A stretch of 24,831 nucleotides of DNA from an uncultured Erysipelotrichaceae bacterium. GTDB taxonomy: Bacteria; Bacillota_I; Bacilli_A; RF39; UBA660. Made by a program: the position numbers and the translations under genes. Under the pieces are notes generated by a model, which did no database searches, had not been told where the DNA came from, and worked only from the letters and a program-made list of their open reading frames with translations. Positions 7,564 to 15,067 of this stretch are shown piece by piece (position 1 is the first letter of the stretch; every line of letters starts with the position of its first letter). Location of the stretch: positions 1 through 24,831 of the forward strand of contig CACZQZ010000042.1 in the NCBI GenBank assembly GCA_902783405.1. The letters run 5' to 3'.

Positions 7564-7577
7564 TTTAAATTTATATA

Positions 7578-7603
7578 ATATGCTTTTACGAGCATATTTT
7601 TTT
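7578..7603 (+). terminator. Terminator after the DUF1015 gene
   Basis: Stem ATATGCT (7578-7584) / AGCATAT (7591-7597), 6-nt loop, then a run of T. Confidence 0.85.
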
Positions 7604-7610
7604 AATTGAT

Positions 7611-7638
7611 TTGACTATTTATTTTAAAGTGTTATAAT
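7611..7638 (+). promoter_or_regulatory. Sigma-A promoter of the 119-aa gene
   Basis: TTGACT (7611-7616), 16-bp spacer, TATAAT (7633-7638) with TGT before the -10: close to consensus in all elements, so likely strong. Confidence 0.75.
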
Positions 7639-7659
7639 AGTTACCTCGAGGGGGATGAA

Positions 7660-8019
7660 ATGATGAAAAATTTGAATATTTATATGAATAATGATATGCT
7701 TAATGAACGTACTTATCGTATTTCAAAATCTAGTAATGCTTATTCTTTTTTTAACTGTGAATATAAAAATCATGCTAAAGATAATGAAGGTAATATTTTA
7801 TTAACTATAGATGAAATTTACTTATACAAAAATAACCGTTTAAGTATTCTTCATTTACTAAAAAGTAAAATACTTCACAGCATGAAGTATAGAACAGTTT
7901 CTAAAAGATCTTATGAATATGGATATTTTCTTTCAGAATATCATCATAATATAGATAAAAATTCTTATAACGATATCATTGTTCCTATGGAAGAAAATCA
8001 AAAAACATATACAAAATAA
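7660..8019 (+). CDS. Uncharacterised 119-aa protein
   Basis: A 119-aa soluble, basic, Tyr- and Asn-rich protein (about 14 Tyr). There is no signal peptide or membrane segment. The middle (about 50-90) is likely alpha-helical (LSILHLLKSKILHSMKYR). I do not recognise a family. Two adjacent ATG codons (7660 and 7663) follow a GAGGGGG Shine-Dalgarno sequence; the second has the better spacing. The near-consensus promoter and strong terminator argue that it is a real, well expressed gene. It stands alone between the DUF1015 gene and the converging dnaJ. Confidence 0.7.
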   Translation: MMKNLNIYMNNDMLNERTYRISKSSNAYSFFNCEYKNHAKDNEGNILLTIDEIYLYKNNRLSILHLLKSKILHSMKYRTVSKRSYEYGYFLSEYHHNIDKNSYNDIIVPMEENQKTYTK

Positions 8020-8025
8020 ATTACT

Positions 8026-8050
8026 AAAAGCGACAAAATCGCTTTTTTTT
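8026..8050 (+). terminator. Terminator of the 119-aa gene
   Basis: Stem AAAAGCGA / TCGCTTTT with a 5-nt loop and a T-run to 8050. Confidence 0.9.
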
Positions 8051-8053
8051 ATT

Positions 8054-8080
8054 AAAAAAACCATAATATAAATTATGGTT
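8054..8080 (-). terminator. Terminator of the heat-shock operon after dnaJ
   Basis: Minus-strand stem AACCATAAT / ATTATGGTT with a 4-nt loop, followed by a T-rich tail (the A-run at 8054-8060). It lies 3 bp past the dnaJ stop. Confidence 0.85.
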
Positions 8081-8083
8081 CGT

Positions 8084-9184
8084 TTATAAATATTTTTGAT
8101 ATTCTTTAAATTCACTTTGATTTTCTAAATCAGTATTGCTTAAAGATTCAAATAAATTCTTTTGATCTCTTGTTAATTTTTTAGGAATACATACTTTTAA
8201 AACAACATACATGTCTCCCTTTCTTCCCGTTTGTGGATCAGATACACCTTTTCCTTTTAAACGGTGCTTATCGCCTGTTTCACTTCCATTTGGAATCGTT
8301 AATTTAACATTTCCATAAAGTGTTGGTATTTCTTTTTTAGCACCAAAAATAGCATCTGTAATCGTAATTGGTAATGTTAAATAAATATCTTCTTCATTTC
8401 GTTTGAAAATAGGATGTTCTTTTACTTTAAATTCTAAATAAACGTCTCCATTTGGACCACCATTAATTCCAGCATCCCCTTTACCAGCTAAGCGAAGTCT
8501 ATTTCCTGTATCAACACCAGCAGGAACTTTTACTTTTACATCTTTATTAATACGAACTTTGCCAGTTCCCCTACATGTAGAACAAGTACTTGTAAAAGTT
8601 TCACCACTTCCACCACACTTATCACAAGTGCTTTGCGTAGCGAAAACTCCAAACATTGTCCTTTGTTCTTTAGAAATCGTTCCTCTTCCATGACATTTAT
8701 CGCAAGTTTTAACGCCATGTCCACCTTTTCCATGACAATCAGAACATTCTTCTGATGTATCAATGTTTACAGTTTTCATGCATCCAAATACAGCTTCATC
8801 AAACGTTAAATTCATGTAATGTAAAATATCTCTTCCCTTTTGTGGCCTTTTAGAATTTCTGGTTCCTCCAAATCCAAATCCACCGCCGAATAAATCACCA
8901 AAAATATCGGAAAAATCGAAATCTGAAAAATCAAATCCACCCATACCACCAGCACCAGCGCCTTCAAATGCAGCGTGACCAAATTGATCATATTGTTTTC
9001 TTTTATTTTCATCCGATAAAACAGCATAAGCTTCTTGTGCTTCTTTAAATTTTTCAGCAGCATCTGGTTCTTTTGAAACATCCGGATGATATTTTTTAGC
9101 TAGTTTTCTAAATGCACTTTTAATTTCTGCTTCTGTAGCATTTTTAGAAACTCCTAATACTTCATAGTAATCTCTTTTATTCAC
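8084..9184 (-). CDS. dnaJ: Chaperone protein DnaJ
   Basis: A full-length type I Hsp40 (366 aa), the co-chaperone that delivers substrates to DnaK and stimulates its ATPase. The J domain at the N-terminus has the HPD motif (KKYHPDVSK), followed by a Gly/Phe-rich region. Four zinc-knuckle repeats follow: CSDCHGKG, CDKCHGRG, CDKCGGSG, CSTCRGTG. The C-terminal substrate domains complete it. The start is a GTG at 9184 (MNKRDYYEVLGV): AGGTGA lies 5 nt upstream, while an earlier in-frame GTG at 9193 overlaps that site. It is the last gene of the hrcA operon, 17 bp after pepF. Confidence 0.97.
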   Translation of the reverse strand: MNKRDYYEVLGVSKNATEAEIKSAFRKLAKKYHPDVSKEPDAAEKFKEAQEAYAVLSDENKRKQYDQFGHAAFEGAGAGGMGGFDFSDFDFSDIFGDLFGGGFGFGGTRNSKRPQKGRDILHYMNLTFDEAVFGCMKTVNIDTSEECSDCHGKGGHGVKTCDKCHGRGTISKEQRTMFGVFATQSTCDKCGGSGETFTSTCSTCRGTGKVRINKDVKVKVPAGVDTGNRLRLAGKGDAGINGGPNGDVYLEFKVKEHPIFKRNEEDIYLTLPITITDAIFGAKKEIPTLYGNVKLTIPNGSETGDKHRLKGKGVSDPQTGRKGDMYVVLKVCIPKKLTRDQKNLFESLSNTDLENQSEFKEYQKYL

Positions 9185-9201
9185 TTTAATCACCTACTTC
9201 T

Positions 9202-10995
9202 TTATTTTACTAGTGTATAAAACTCCTCTATCACTTTTTCAAACATATCAATTGCACTTATAATAAAATCACTTTTTGTAACATCTACACCCGCAACTAA
9301 GAGCTCATTTGCAGGATAATCACTTCCACCTAAACTTAAAAATTTCAAATAATTTTCTAAAGCATTTTCCCTATGATTTAATATGTTATTTACAATATGG
9401 CAAGCACTAGAAAGACCTATTGCATACTTATAAACATAAAAATCATAGTAGAAATGTGGAATTCTTTCCCATTCATATTTAATCAAATCATCTAAAACAA
9501 CATTATCTCCAAAATATTTTTTATTGAGTTCATAATATTCATTGCAAAGAAGATCTGCTGTTAAAACTTCTCCATTTTCTTTTTTAGCATGCATATCTCT
9601 TTCAAATTCAGCAAACATTACTTGTCTATAAATGGTACTTTTATAAAGTTCCATTAAATTATTTAAAATTGTTAACTTTTCATTTTTATCTTTACTTGTT
9701 TCTAACAAATAATGGTTTAATAAAAGTTCATTTACAGTAGACGCAACTTCAGCCACAAAAATCTTATATGAGGAAGTTTGATATGGATTATTCTTGCATG
9801 AATAATAAGTATGCATAGAATGCCCTAGTTCATGAGCTAAAGTTGATACATCATTAAGCGTTCCTTCAAAATTTAATAACACATATGGATATGTATCATA
9901 AAATCCTGATGAATAAGCTCCTCCTCTTTTTCCTACATTATTATAAACATCAATCCATTTTTGTTCAAAAGCTTGTTTTAAATCTTTGATATACCCTTCT
10001 CCTAAAGGAGCTAAAGCTTTTAAAACAATATCTTTTGCTTCTTCAAAAGTGTATTCTTTTGTTTTTGTCTCTATTAAAGGAGTATAAATATCATAAAGAT
10101 GTAATTCATCTAAATTTAATAGTTCTTTTTTCATATTAAAATATTTATAGATAACATCCATTTTTTGATGAACAGTATCAATTAGATTATGATAAACCTG
10201 TTCACTTATATTATCACTATATAATGAAGCTTCTAAGCTATTGTTATAATGTTTTACTTTAGCCATAGATGTTAATACATCTACATTTCCTTTAAATGTT
10301 TTAGCAATCGTATTCTTAAGTCCACCATAGGTTTCAAAAATTCTTGTAAAAGCTTCTTTTCTTACATTTCGGTCATAACTTTTAATATATTTACTATAAT
10401 TGCTTTCGGTTAATTCTACTTCTTCATCATTTACTGTGATATGGCCAAATTTCATATCAGAATCTGTAAGTGACTCATAAATCTCTTCTGGAGCACTTAA
10501 ACTTGATGAAAAATTACTTAATAATTCTTCTGATTCTGTATTTAAAATATGTTTTTCAAATCGATAAAAATTTTCCAAATTGAATGCATATTCTTTTAAT
10601 CTTGGTTCTTCTTCCATATATTCTTTTACTGTTTCATAATTAATTTGTAACATTTCAGGGCTAGTAAAAGAGGAAAGTGTAGCGTATTCGCTCATTAAAT
10701 CATCAATTTTACCATAAAGTGTTTGATAGATTGGATTGGTTGTATCTTCATCATGTTTTAAATGAGCATAGTAATATAATTTTGACATTTTACGGTCTAT
10801 TTCATTTTCGAATACTAAAAATTCATATAAGTTTTTAGCGTTTTTCGTAAAAGAGCCTTGAAAAGAAGTTATTTTTTTCATCTCTTCTTTTACTTTATGA
10901 TAATCTTCTTCCCATAGATTATCATTTTCATATATCTTTGTTAAATCCCACTTATAATTACCATCTACTTCATTTCTAGTTAATTGTTTTTTCAT
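9202..10995 (-). CDS. pepF: Oligoendopeptidase F (peptidase family M3)
   Basis: A 597-aa zinc metallopeptidase that trims oligopeptides in the cytoplasm. The zinc site HELGHSMH lies at about residues 388-395, and the third-ligand helix VASTVNELLL follows about 25 residues later. The N-terminal PepF domain (LTRNEVDGNYKWDLTKIY) is intact and length matches the family. The ATG at 10995 has AAAGGA upstream; a longer frame to 11010 adds only five residues. Its position between dnaK and dnaJ is unusual and puts it under CIRCE/HrcA control unless an internal promoter exists. None is obvious in the 47-bp gap after dnaK. Confidence 0.95.
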   Translation of the reverse strand: MKKQLTRNEVDGNYKWDLTKIYENDNLWEEDYHKVKEEMKKITSFQGSFTKNAKNLYEFLVFENEIDRKMSKLYYYAHLKHDEDTTNPIYQTLYGKIDDLMSEYATLSSFTSPEMLQINYETVKEYMEEEPRLKEYAFNLENFYRFEKHILNTESEELLSNFSSSLSAPEEIYESLTDSDMKFGHITVNDEEVELTESNYSKYIKSYDRNVRKEAFTRIFETYGGLKNTIAKTFKGNVDVLTSMAKVKHYNNSLEASLYSDNISEQVYHNLIDTVHQKMDVIYKYFNMKKELLNLDELHLYDIYTPLIETKTKEYTFEEAKDIVLKALAPLGEGYIKDLKQAFEQKWIDVYNNVGKRGGAYSSGFYDTYPYVLLNFEGTLNDVSTLAHELGHSMHTYYSCKNNPYQTSSYKIFVAEVASTVNELLLNHYLLETSKDKNEKLTILNNLMELYKSTIYRQVMFAEFERDMHAKKENGEVLTADLLCNEYYELNKKYFGDNVVLDDLIKYEWERIPHFYYDFYVYKYAIGLSSACHIVNNILNHRENALENYLKFLSLGGSDYPANELLVAGVDVTKSDFIISAIDMFEKVIEEFYTLVK

Positions 10996-11016
10996 ATTTC
11001 GTCCTTTCACAAGAGA

Positions 11017-11038
11017 AAGTTCTAGGATCCTAGAACTT
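11017..11038. repeat. Perfect palindrome between dnaK and pepF
   Basis: A 22-bp perfect palindrome (half-site AAGTTCTAGGA) lies 4 bp past the dnaK stop. As RNA it forms a 9-bp stem with a GATC loop. On the minus strand it is followed by TTCTCTTGTG rather than a true T-run, so it is more likely a partial terminator or mRNA-stabilising/processing hairpin that raises dnaK over pepF-dnaJ than a full stop. Confidence 0.7.
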
Positions 11039-11042
11039 CTTA

Positions 11043-12863
11043 TTATTCTTCAAATTCAGCGTCTACTACATCATCATCTTTTTTATTTTCTTTTGGTGCT
11101 TCACTATTTTCTGTATTTGCTCCGTTTGCTTTAGCTGCTTCTTCGTAAACTTTTGTAGCAAAAGCCATAGCAGTTTCATTTAATTTATCTTTTTTAGCTT
11201 TAATATCATCAATATTTCCTTTTTCTAAAGCATCTTTTAAGTCTTTAATTTCATCTTCTGCCTTTTTCTTATCATCATCGCTAACTTTATCTTTTAAGTC
11301 TTTTAAAGATTTTTCAGTCATGAATATTAATTGTTCTGCTTCATTTTTAAGATCTGCTTCTTCTTTACGCTTTTCATCTGCTTCCCTATTTGATTCAGCT
11401 TCTTTTACCATTTTATCAATTTCTTCATCAGATAAATTTGTTGTTGCTGTAATGGTAATAGCTTGTTCTTTATTTGTTCCTAAATCTTTTGCTTTAACAT
11501 TTACGATACCATTAGCATCAATATCAAAGGTTACTTCAATTTGTGGTACTCCTCTTGGAGCTGCTGGAATTCCTGATAATTGGAAATTACCAAGTGTTTT
11601 ATTATCTGCAGCCATAGGTCTTTCACCTTGTAAGATATGAATATCTACAGCTGGTTGATTATCAGCAGCAGTTGAAAATACTTGAGATTTACTTGTTGGA
11701 ATTGTTGTATTTCTTGGAATTAATACAGTACATACTCCACCTAAAGTTTCTAGTCCTAAAGAAAGTGGTGTAACGTCTAATAATACGATATCATTAACGT
11801 CTCCTTTAAGTACAGCACCTTGAATAGCAGCTCCCATAGCAACTACTTCATCTGGATTAACTCCTTTAGATGGTTCTTTTCCAAGTTCTTTTTCGATAAT
11901 TTCTTGAACTTTTGGAATTCGAGTTGAACCACCAACTAATAATACTTTTTCAATATCTGATTTCTTTAAATCTGCATCTTTTAAAGCTTTACGAACTGGC
12001 TCTAATGTTGATTCGATTAAATCATCTACTAATTCTTCAAATTTAGCTCTAGTAAGCGTCATATTTAAGTGAAGTGGACCATTTTCTCCTTGTGTTAAGA
12101 ATGGTAGTGATATTTCTGTAGTAGTCATACCAGATAAATCTTTTTTGGCTTTTTCAGCTGCATCTTTAATTCTTTGCATAGCCATAAGATCTTTACTTAA
12201 ATCTATACCATTTTCTTTTTTAAATTCAGATACTAAATAATCCATGATTCTTTGATCGAAGTCATCTCCACCTAAGTGGTTATTTCCACTAGTTGATTTA
12301 ACTTCAAATACACCATCACCGATTTCTAGAATAGAAACATCAAATGTTCCTCCTCCTAAATCGTACACTAAAATTTGTTCTGTTTTATCTTGTTTATCAA
12401 GTCCATAAGCAAGAGCAGCTGCTGTAGGTTCATTGATGATTCGTTTTACATCTAATCCTGCAATTTTACCAGCATTTTTAGTTGCTTGTCTTTGTGCATC
12501 ATTAAAGTATGCTGGAACGGTAATAACAGCTTCCGTTACTTTTTCACCAAGATAAGCTTCAGCAGTTTCTTTTAAGTTTGTTAAAATCATAGCTGAAATT
12601 TCTTCTGGAGTACATTTTTTATCTCCAAGTTCTACTTTTTCATTTGTACCCATTAATCTTTTAATAGATAAAATTACTTTATCTGTAATAGCGGCTCTTT
12701 TTGCCTTTTCACCTACAACTAACTCTCCTGTTTTTTTCTTCATAACAGCAGAAGGAGTTGTTCTATTTCCTTCTGGATTTGCGATTACTTTTGCAGCATC
12801 TCCTTCAAATACTGCAACGCAACTATTTGTTGTTCCTAAATCTATACCTATTATTTTTCCCAT
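11043..12863 (-). CDS. dnaK: Chaperone protein DnaK (Hsp70)
   Basis: A 606-aa Hsp70 ATPase. The N-terminus GKIIGIDLGTTNSCVAVFEG is the phosphate-1 motif. The nucleotide domain also shows VPAYFNDAQRQATKNAG, IINEPTAAALAYGLD, VYDLGGGTFDVSI and VLLVGGSTRIPKVQE. The linker DVTPLSLGLETLGG, substrate-binding beta domain and charged C-terminal lid ending in KKDDDVVDAEFEE follow, so it is complete. AAAGGTGA precedes the ATG. It follows the 98-aa gene by 7 bp and works with the GrpE and DnaJ encoded in the same operon. Confidence 0.98.
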   Translation of the reverse strand: MGKIIGIDLGTTNSCVAVFEGDAAKVIANPEGNRTTPSAVMKKKTGELVVGEKAKRAAITDKVILSIKRLMGTNEKVELGDKKCTPEEISAMILTNLKETAEAYLGEKVTEAVITVPAYFNDAQRQATKNAGKIAGLDVKRIINEPTAAALAYGLDKQDKTEQILVYDLGGGTFDVSILEIGDGVFEVKSTSGNNHLGGDDFDQRIMDYLVSEFKKENGIDLSKDLMAMQRIKDAAEKAKKDLSGMTTTEISLPFLTQGENGPLHLNMTLTRAKFEELVDDLIESTLEPVRKALKDADLKKSDIEKVLLVGGSTRIPKVQEIIEKELGKEPSKGVNPDEVVAMGAAIQGAVLKGDVNDIVLLDVTPLSLGLETLGGVCTVLIPRNTTIPTSKSQVFSTAADNQPAVDIHILQGERPMAADNKTLGNFQLSGIPAAPRGVPQIEVTFDIDANGIVNVKAKDLGTNKEQAITITATTNLSDEEIDKMVKEAESNREADEKRKEEADLKNEAEQLIFMTEKSLKDLKDKVSDDDKKKAEDEIKDLKDALEKGNIDDIKAKKDKLNETAMAFATKVYEEAAKANGANTENSEAPKENKKDDDVVDAEFEE

Positions 12864-12870
12864 ATATAAA

Positions 12871-13167
12871 TCACCTTTCCTTATTTATTAATTTTTTAGT
12901 TTTTTGTGTACTTAAGATATCCTGAAGATCATTTAAAACATATTCTTGTTCTTCTTCATTTAATGTTTGTAATCTTGAAGAAAAATTATGATAAAGAATA
13001 TTTAACTTTTCTTCAGTCATATCTTCAGCATATGTTAAGATATCCAAATATGTTTCAAGTAACACACTTTGAACTTTCATGTTTTCCGTGTATTTATCTT
13101 CAAGCATTCTTTCATAATCTTGATTTTGAAGTAATAAATGCACTGAAAATAACCATTTATTATTCAC
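12871..13167 (-). CDS. Unknown 98-aa helical protein inside the heat-shock operon
   Basis: A 98-aa acidic protein, predicted almost wholly alpha-helical from composition (for example MTEEKLNILYHNFSSRLQTL and EEEQEYVLNDLQDIL), with no membrane segment. I recognise no family. It starts with GTG at 13167, overlapping the grpE stop by 8 bases, and its stop is 7 bp before dnaK, so it is co-transcribed and probably coupled to grpE. No clear Shine-Dalgarno sequence precedes the GTG, which fits re-initiation after grpE. A longer frame on the opposite strand (12906-13283) is judged to be a shadow. The position suggests a chaperone-related role, but that is only contextual. Confidence 0.75.
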   Translation of the reverse strand: MNNKWLFSVHLLLQNQDYERMLEDKYTENMKVQSVLLETYLDILTYAEDMTEEKLNILYHNFSSRLQTLNEEEQEYVLNDLQDILSTQKTKKLINKER

Positions 13168-13765
13168 TAACTTTTACCATGGCAGGTCTAATAACTTTGT
13201 CTTTTAGTAAGTATCCCTTTTGTAATACTTCTAAAACCATACCAGACTCTACTCCTTCTCTTTTTTCCGTTAAAACAGCTTGATGATACGTAGGATCAAA
13301 TGGTTTATTACCTCCATCAATAGCTTTTACACCATAATTTTCAAGAATATTTACTAAGTTGCAATAAATCATTTTAAATCCTTCTAAGAATTTAGATAAT
13401 TCATCTTCTAAATTGTCATCATCTAATTTAATAGCTCTTTCAAAGTTATCAATTGTCGATAATAATTCTTTTACCATATCTTCATTAGCGTATTTAAGCA
13501 TACTTCTTACTTCGTCATCTTTTCTCTTACGATAATTAATAAGTTCTGCTTTTTCTTCTAATACTTTATTTTCTGCTTCTTTTAATTTTTTATTTAATTC
13601 TTCAATCATTTGTTTATATTCATCATGTTTCTTTTTATGTTTATCTTTTTTTTCTTTACATTGACACTCATGATTTTCTTTACAGCAGTGATGTTCTTCT
13701 TTTTTAAAATCTTTTTCTTTACATTCTTTTTTTTCTACTTCTTCTTTTTTTACTTCTTTCTCCAT
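13160..13765 (-). CDS. grpE: Nucleotide exchange factor GrpE
   Basis: A 201-aa DnaK nucleotide exchange factor. After residue about 48 comes the long dimerising helix (KQMIEELNKKLKEAENKVLE, then ELINYRKRKDDE), the four-helix bundle (LLSTIDNFERAI) and the C-terminal beta wing (KPFDPTYHQAV, EVLQKGYLLKDKVIRPAMVKV), all typical. The first 50 residues are odd: Lys/Glu-rich with five Cys and about six His (Cys15, His25-26, Cys27-28, His32, Cys34, Cys36, His43, His47), resembling a metal-binding or redox tail. The ATG at 13765 has AAAGGAG 7 nt upstream, encoded in the end of hrcA; a TTG at 13780 is disfavoured. Confidence 0.95.
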   Translation of the reverse strand: MEKEVKKEEVEKKECKEKDFKKEEHHCCKENHECQCKEKKDKHKKKHDEYKQMIEELNKKLKEAENKVLEEKAELINYRKRKDDEVRSMLKYANEDMVKELLSTIDNFERAIKLDDDNLEDELSKFLEGFKMIYCNLVNILENYGVKAIDGGNKPFDPTYHQAVLTEKREGVESGMVLEVLQKGYLLKDKVIRPAMVKVSE

Positions 13766-13766
13766 G

Positions 13767-14762
13767 TTATCTCCTTTCAATGTTTTCTATTATATAATTT
13801 AATAGCGTTGTGGCTCTATCATATTCCATTCTTTTTGGACCAACTAAAGCGATTGTTCCTTCTTCTCCATCAACAGAATATTTTGTTTTAATAATCGTTA
13901 CATCGTCATCAAAGTTATTTTCGCTTCCAATATAAATATGAACTCCTGTTCCATCATCATTTTCTTCTATTCCTTGAACAATGTCTTTATCTTCAAATTT
14001 TTCTAAAATTTTTCTAATTTTATCTGCATCATTAAATTCTGGTTCTTTAAGCATATGACTTGCATTATTTACTTTTACGTTCGCTTTTCTCAAATCTGTA
14101 AATACGTTATAAAAAGCATTATATAAAACTTCTTTTTGTTTGATTTCATCACCAATGATTGGTTTTACTTCATACTCTAATTTTTGATTTACTTCATCAA
14201 TAGGTGTTCCAACAATATGTTTGTTAATGATTTCAACAACACTTTTAATTTCATTTAAATTAATTTTTTCATTTAAATACATTTTTTTATGTTCAACGTG
14301 TCCTTTATCAGTCACAATGATAGCAATAAAATTATTTTCATCAAGTGGAACAACTTCAATTTTGCTTACTTTATTATCTTTTGAAGATTTTCCAAGAACG
14401 ATGGCTGTATAACTAGTTAGTTCAGATATGATTTCCATACTCCTAAGTATCGTATCAGATAACATGAGTGAATTATTGCGAAATATCGTTTGAAGTTTTA
14501 AAACGTCTTCTCCAGTTAATTCTTTTGGTTTCATAATGTTATCTACATAAAACCGATATCCTTTTTCCGATGGAATTCTTCCTGAAGATGTGTGAGTTTT
14601 CTCTAAAAGACCGATTTCTTCCAGATAACTCATCTCATTTCGAATGGTTGCACTAGAGCAATCTAGTTTTTCACAAAGGGACTTAGATCCAATCGGATGA
14701 GCTGTTTTTATGTAATCTTCCACAATGTACTTTAAAAGATCTTTTTGTCTTTGATTAATCAT
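13767..14762 (-). CDS. hrcA: Heat-inducible transcription repressor HrcA
   Basis: A 331-aa repressor that binds CIRCE operators and is kept active by GroE chaperonins in well studied Bacilli. The N-terminal winged helix begins MINQRQKDLLKYIVEDYIKT and contains HPIGSKSL, SSATIRNEMSYLEEIGLLEK and THTSSGRIPSEKGYRFYVD. The C-terminal domain has the family's GPKRMEYDRA near its end. AAAGGAG precedes the ATG. It is the first gene of the operon and represses its own promoter through the two CIRCE elements just upstream. Confidence 0.97.
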   Translation of the reverse strand: MINQRQKDLLKYIVEDYIKTAHPIGSKSLCEKLDCSSATIRNEMSYLEEIGLLEKTHTSSGRIPSEKGYRFYVDNIMKPKELTGEDVLKLQTIFRNNSLMLSDTILRSMEIISELTSYTAIVLGKSSKDNKVSKIEVVPLDENNFIAIIVTDKGHVEHKKMYLNEKINLNEIKSVVEIINKHIVGTPIDEVNQKLEYEVKPIIGDEIKQKEVLYNAFYNVFTDLRKANVKVNNASHMLKEPEFNDADKIRKILEKFEDKDIVQGIEENDDGTGVHIYIGSENNFDDDVTIIKTKYSVDGEEGTIALVGPKRMEYDRATTLLNYIIENIERR

Positions 14763-14775
14763 ACATCACGCTCCT

Positions 14776-14802
14776 TTAGCACTCTGTTTTTTTTGGTGCT
14801 AA
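14776..14802. promoter_or_regulatory. CIRCE operator 1 (downstream)
   Basis: TTAGCACTC (14776-14784), 9 bp, TGGTGCTAA (14794-14802). The left half is a perfect CIRCE half-site; the right differs at two positions. It covers the predicted transcription start near 14800 of the minus-strand operon. Confidence 0.92.
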
Positions 14803-14806
14803 TATA

Positions 14807-14835
14807 AGTATATGCTTTATTTTTAGCAAAGTCAA
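14807..14835 (-). promoter_or_regulatory. Sigma-A promoter of the hrcA operon
   Basis: Minus-strand TTGACT (14830-14835), 17-bp spacer, TATACT (14807-14812). It lies between and overlaps two CIRCE elements. Confidence 0.88.
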
Positions 14836-14849
14836 CAAAAAAGTGCTAA
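14823..14849. promoter_or_regulatory. CIRCE operator 2 (upstream, degenerate left half)
   Basis: TTAGCAAAG (14823-14831), 9 bp, AAGTGCTAA (14841-14849). One half has 8 of 9 and the other 6 of 9 consensus bases, with the correct 9-bp gap. It overlaps the -35 hexamer, so HrcA bound here would block RNA polymerase. Confidence 0.75.
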
Positions 14850-14883
14850 AAATATTTTTTTTATTGATATTTTCTTTGTTTAC

Positions 14884-14912
14884 TTGTTTTTAATATTTAC
14901 TAATAGTATAAT
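14884..14912 (+). promoter_or_regulatory. Promoter of small-peptide (toxin) mRNA, cassette 1
   Basis: TTGTTT (14884-14889), 17-bp spacer, TATAAT (14907-14912). The predicted start is G14920, which is exactly where the 5' arm complementary to the 3' terminator begins. Confidence 0.75.
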
Positions 14913-14974
14913 TCAAATAGGAACATTTAATGTGAGTGTCATCCTCCAATCTTGAAATGGAAAGGAGGGATACA

Positions 14975-15067
14975 ATGAAAAAACGAGTTTATGTAATTAA
15001 ACTATGTAGGTACATCTGTATCATTTTATTGCTTCTCACCTTATTGGTATGGACCATAAAAAAATAG
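14975..15067 (+). CDS. 30-aa hydrophobic peptide, putative type I toxin (cassette 1)
   Basis: A 30-codon frame, ATG to TAG: it begins MKKRVYVIKLCRY, crosses the membrane with ICIILLLLTLLVW, and ends TIKK. Basic ends and one hydrophobic segment are typical of type I toxin peptides (Fst, BsrG, TxpA classes). AGGAGG (14963-14968) lies 6 nt before the ATG, and CCTCC at 14943-14947 can pair with it to hide the ribosome site. The mRNA probably runs 14920-15155; its first 12 nt (GGAACATTTAAT) are fully complementary to 15136-15147. An antisense RNA overlaps the 3' half. No sequence family is recognised, so the toxin call rests on architecture. Confidence 0.7.
   Translation: MKKRVYVIKLCRYICIILLLLTLLVWTIKK

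Noticed and set aside
7933..8115. 60-codon minus frame across the 119-aa gene's end and dnaJ's end
   Set aside because: It spans two terminators and has no start signals.
8536..9081. Minus-strand frames overlapping dnaJ in another phase
   Set aside because: Out-of-frame translations of the dnaJ zinc-finger and Gly/Phe regions.
11320..11640. Open frame on the + strand opposite dnaK
   Set aside because: It lies wholly within the unambiguous dnaK coding sequence, has no ribosome site and no family resemblance.
12906..13283. 125-codon + frame opposite the 98-aa gene and grpE
   Set aside because: It covers part of grpE, lacks a Shine-Dalgarno sequence and promoter, while the minus frame fits the operon spacing.
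13610..13891. Phe-rich open frame on the + strand opposite grpE/hrcA
   Set aside because: Its composition is the reverse complement of the Lys/Glu-rich GrpE tail; a shadow frame.
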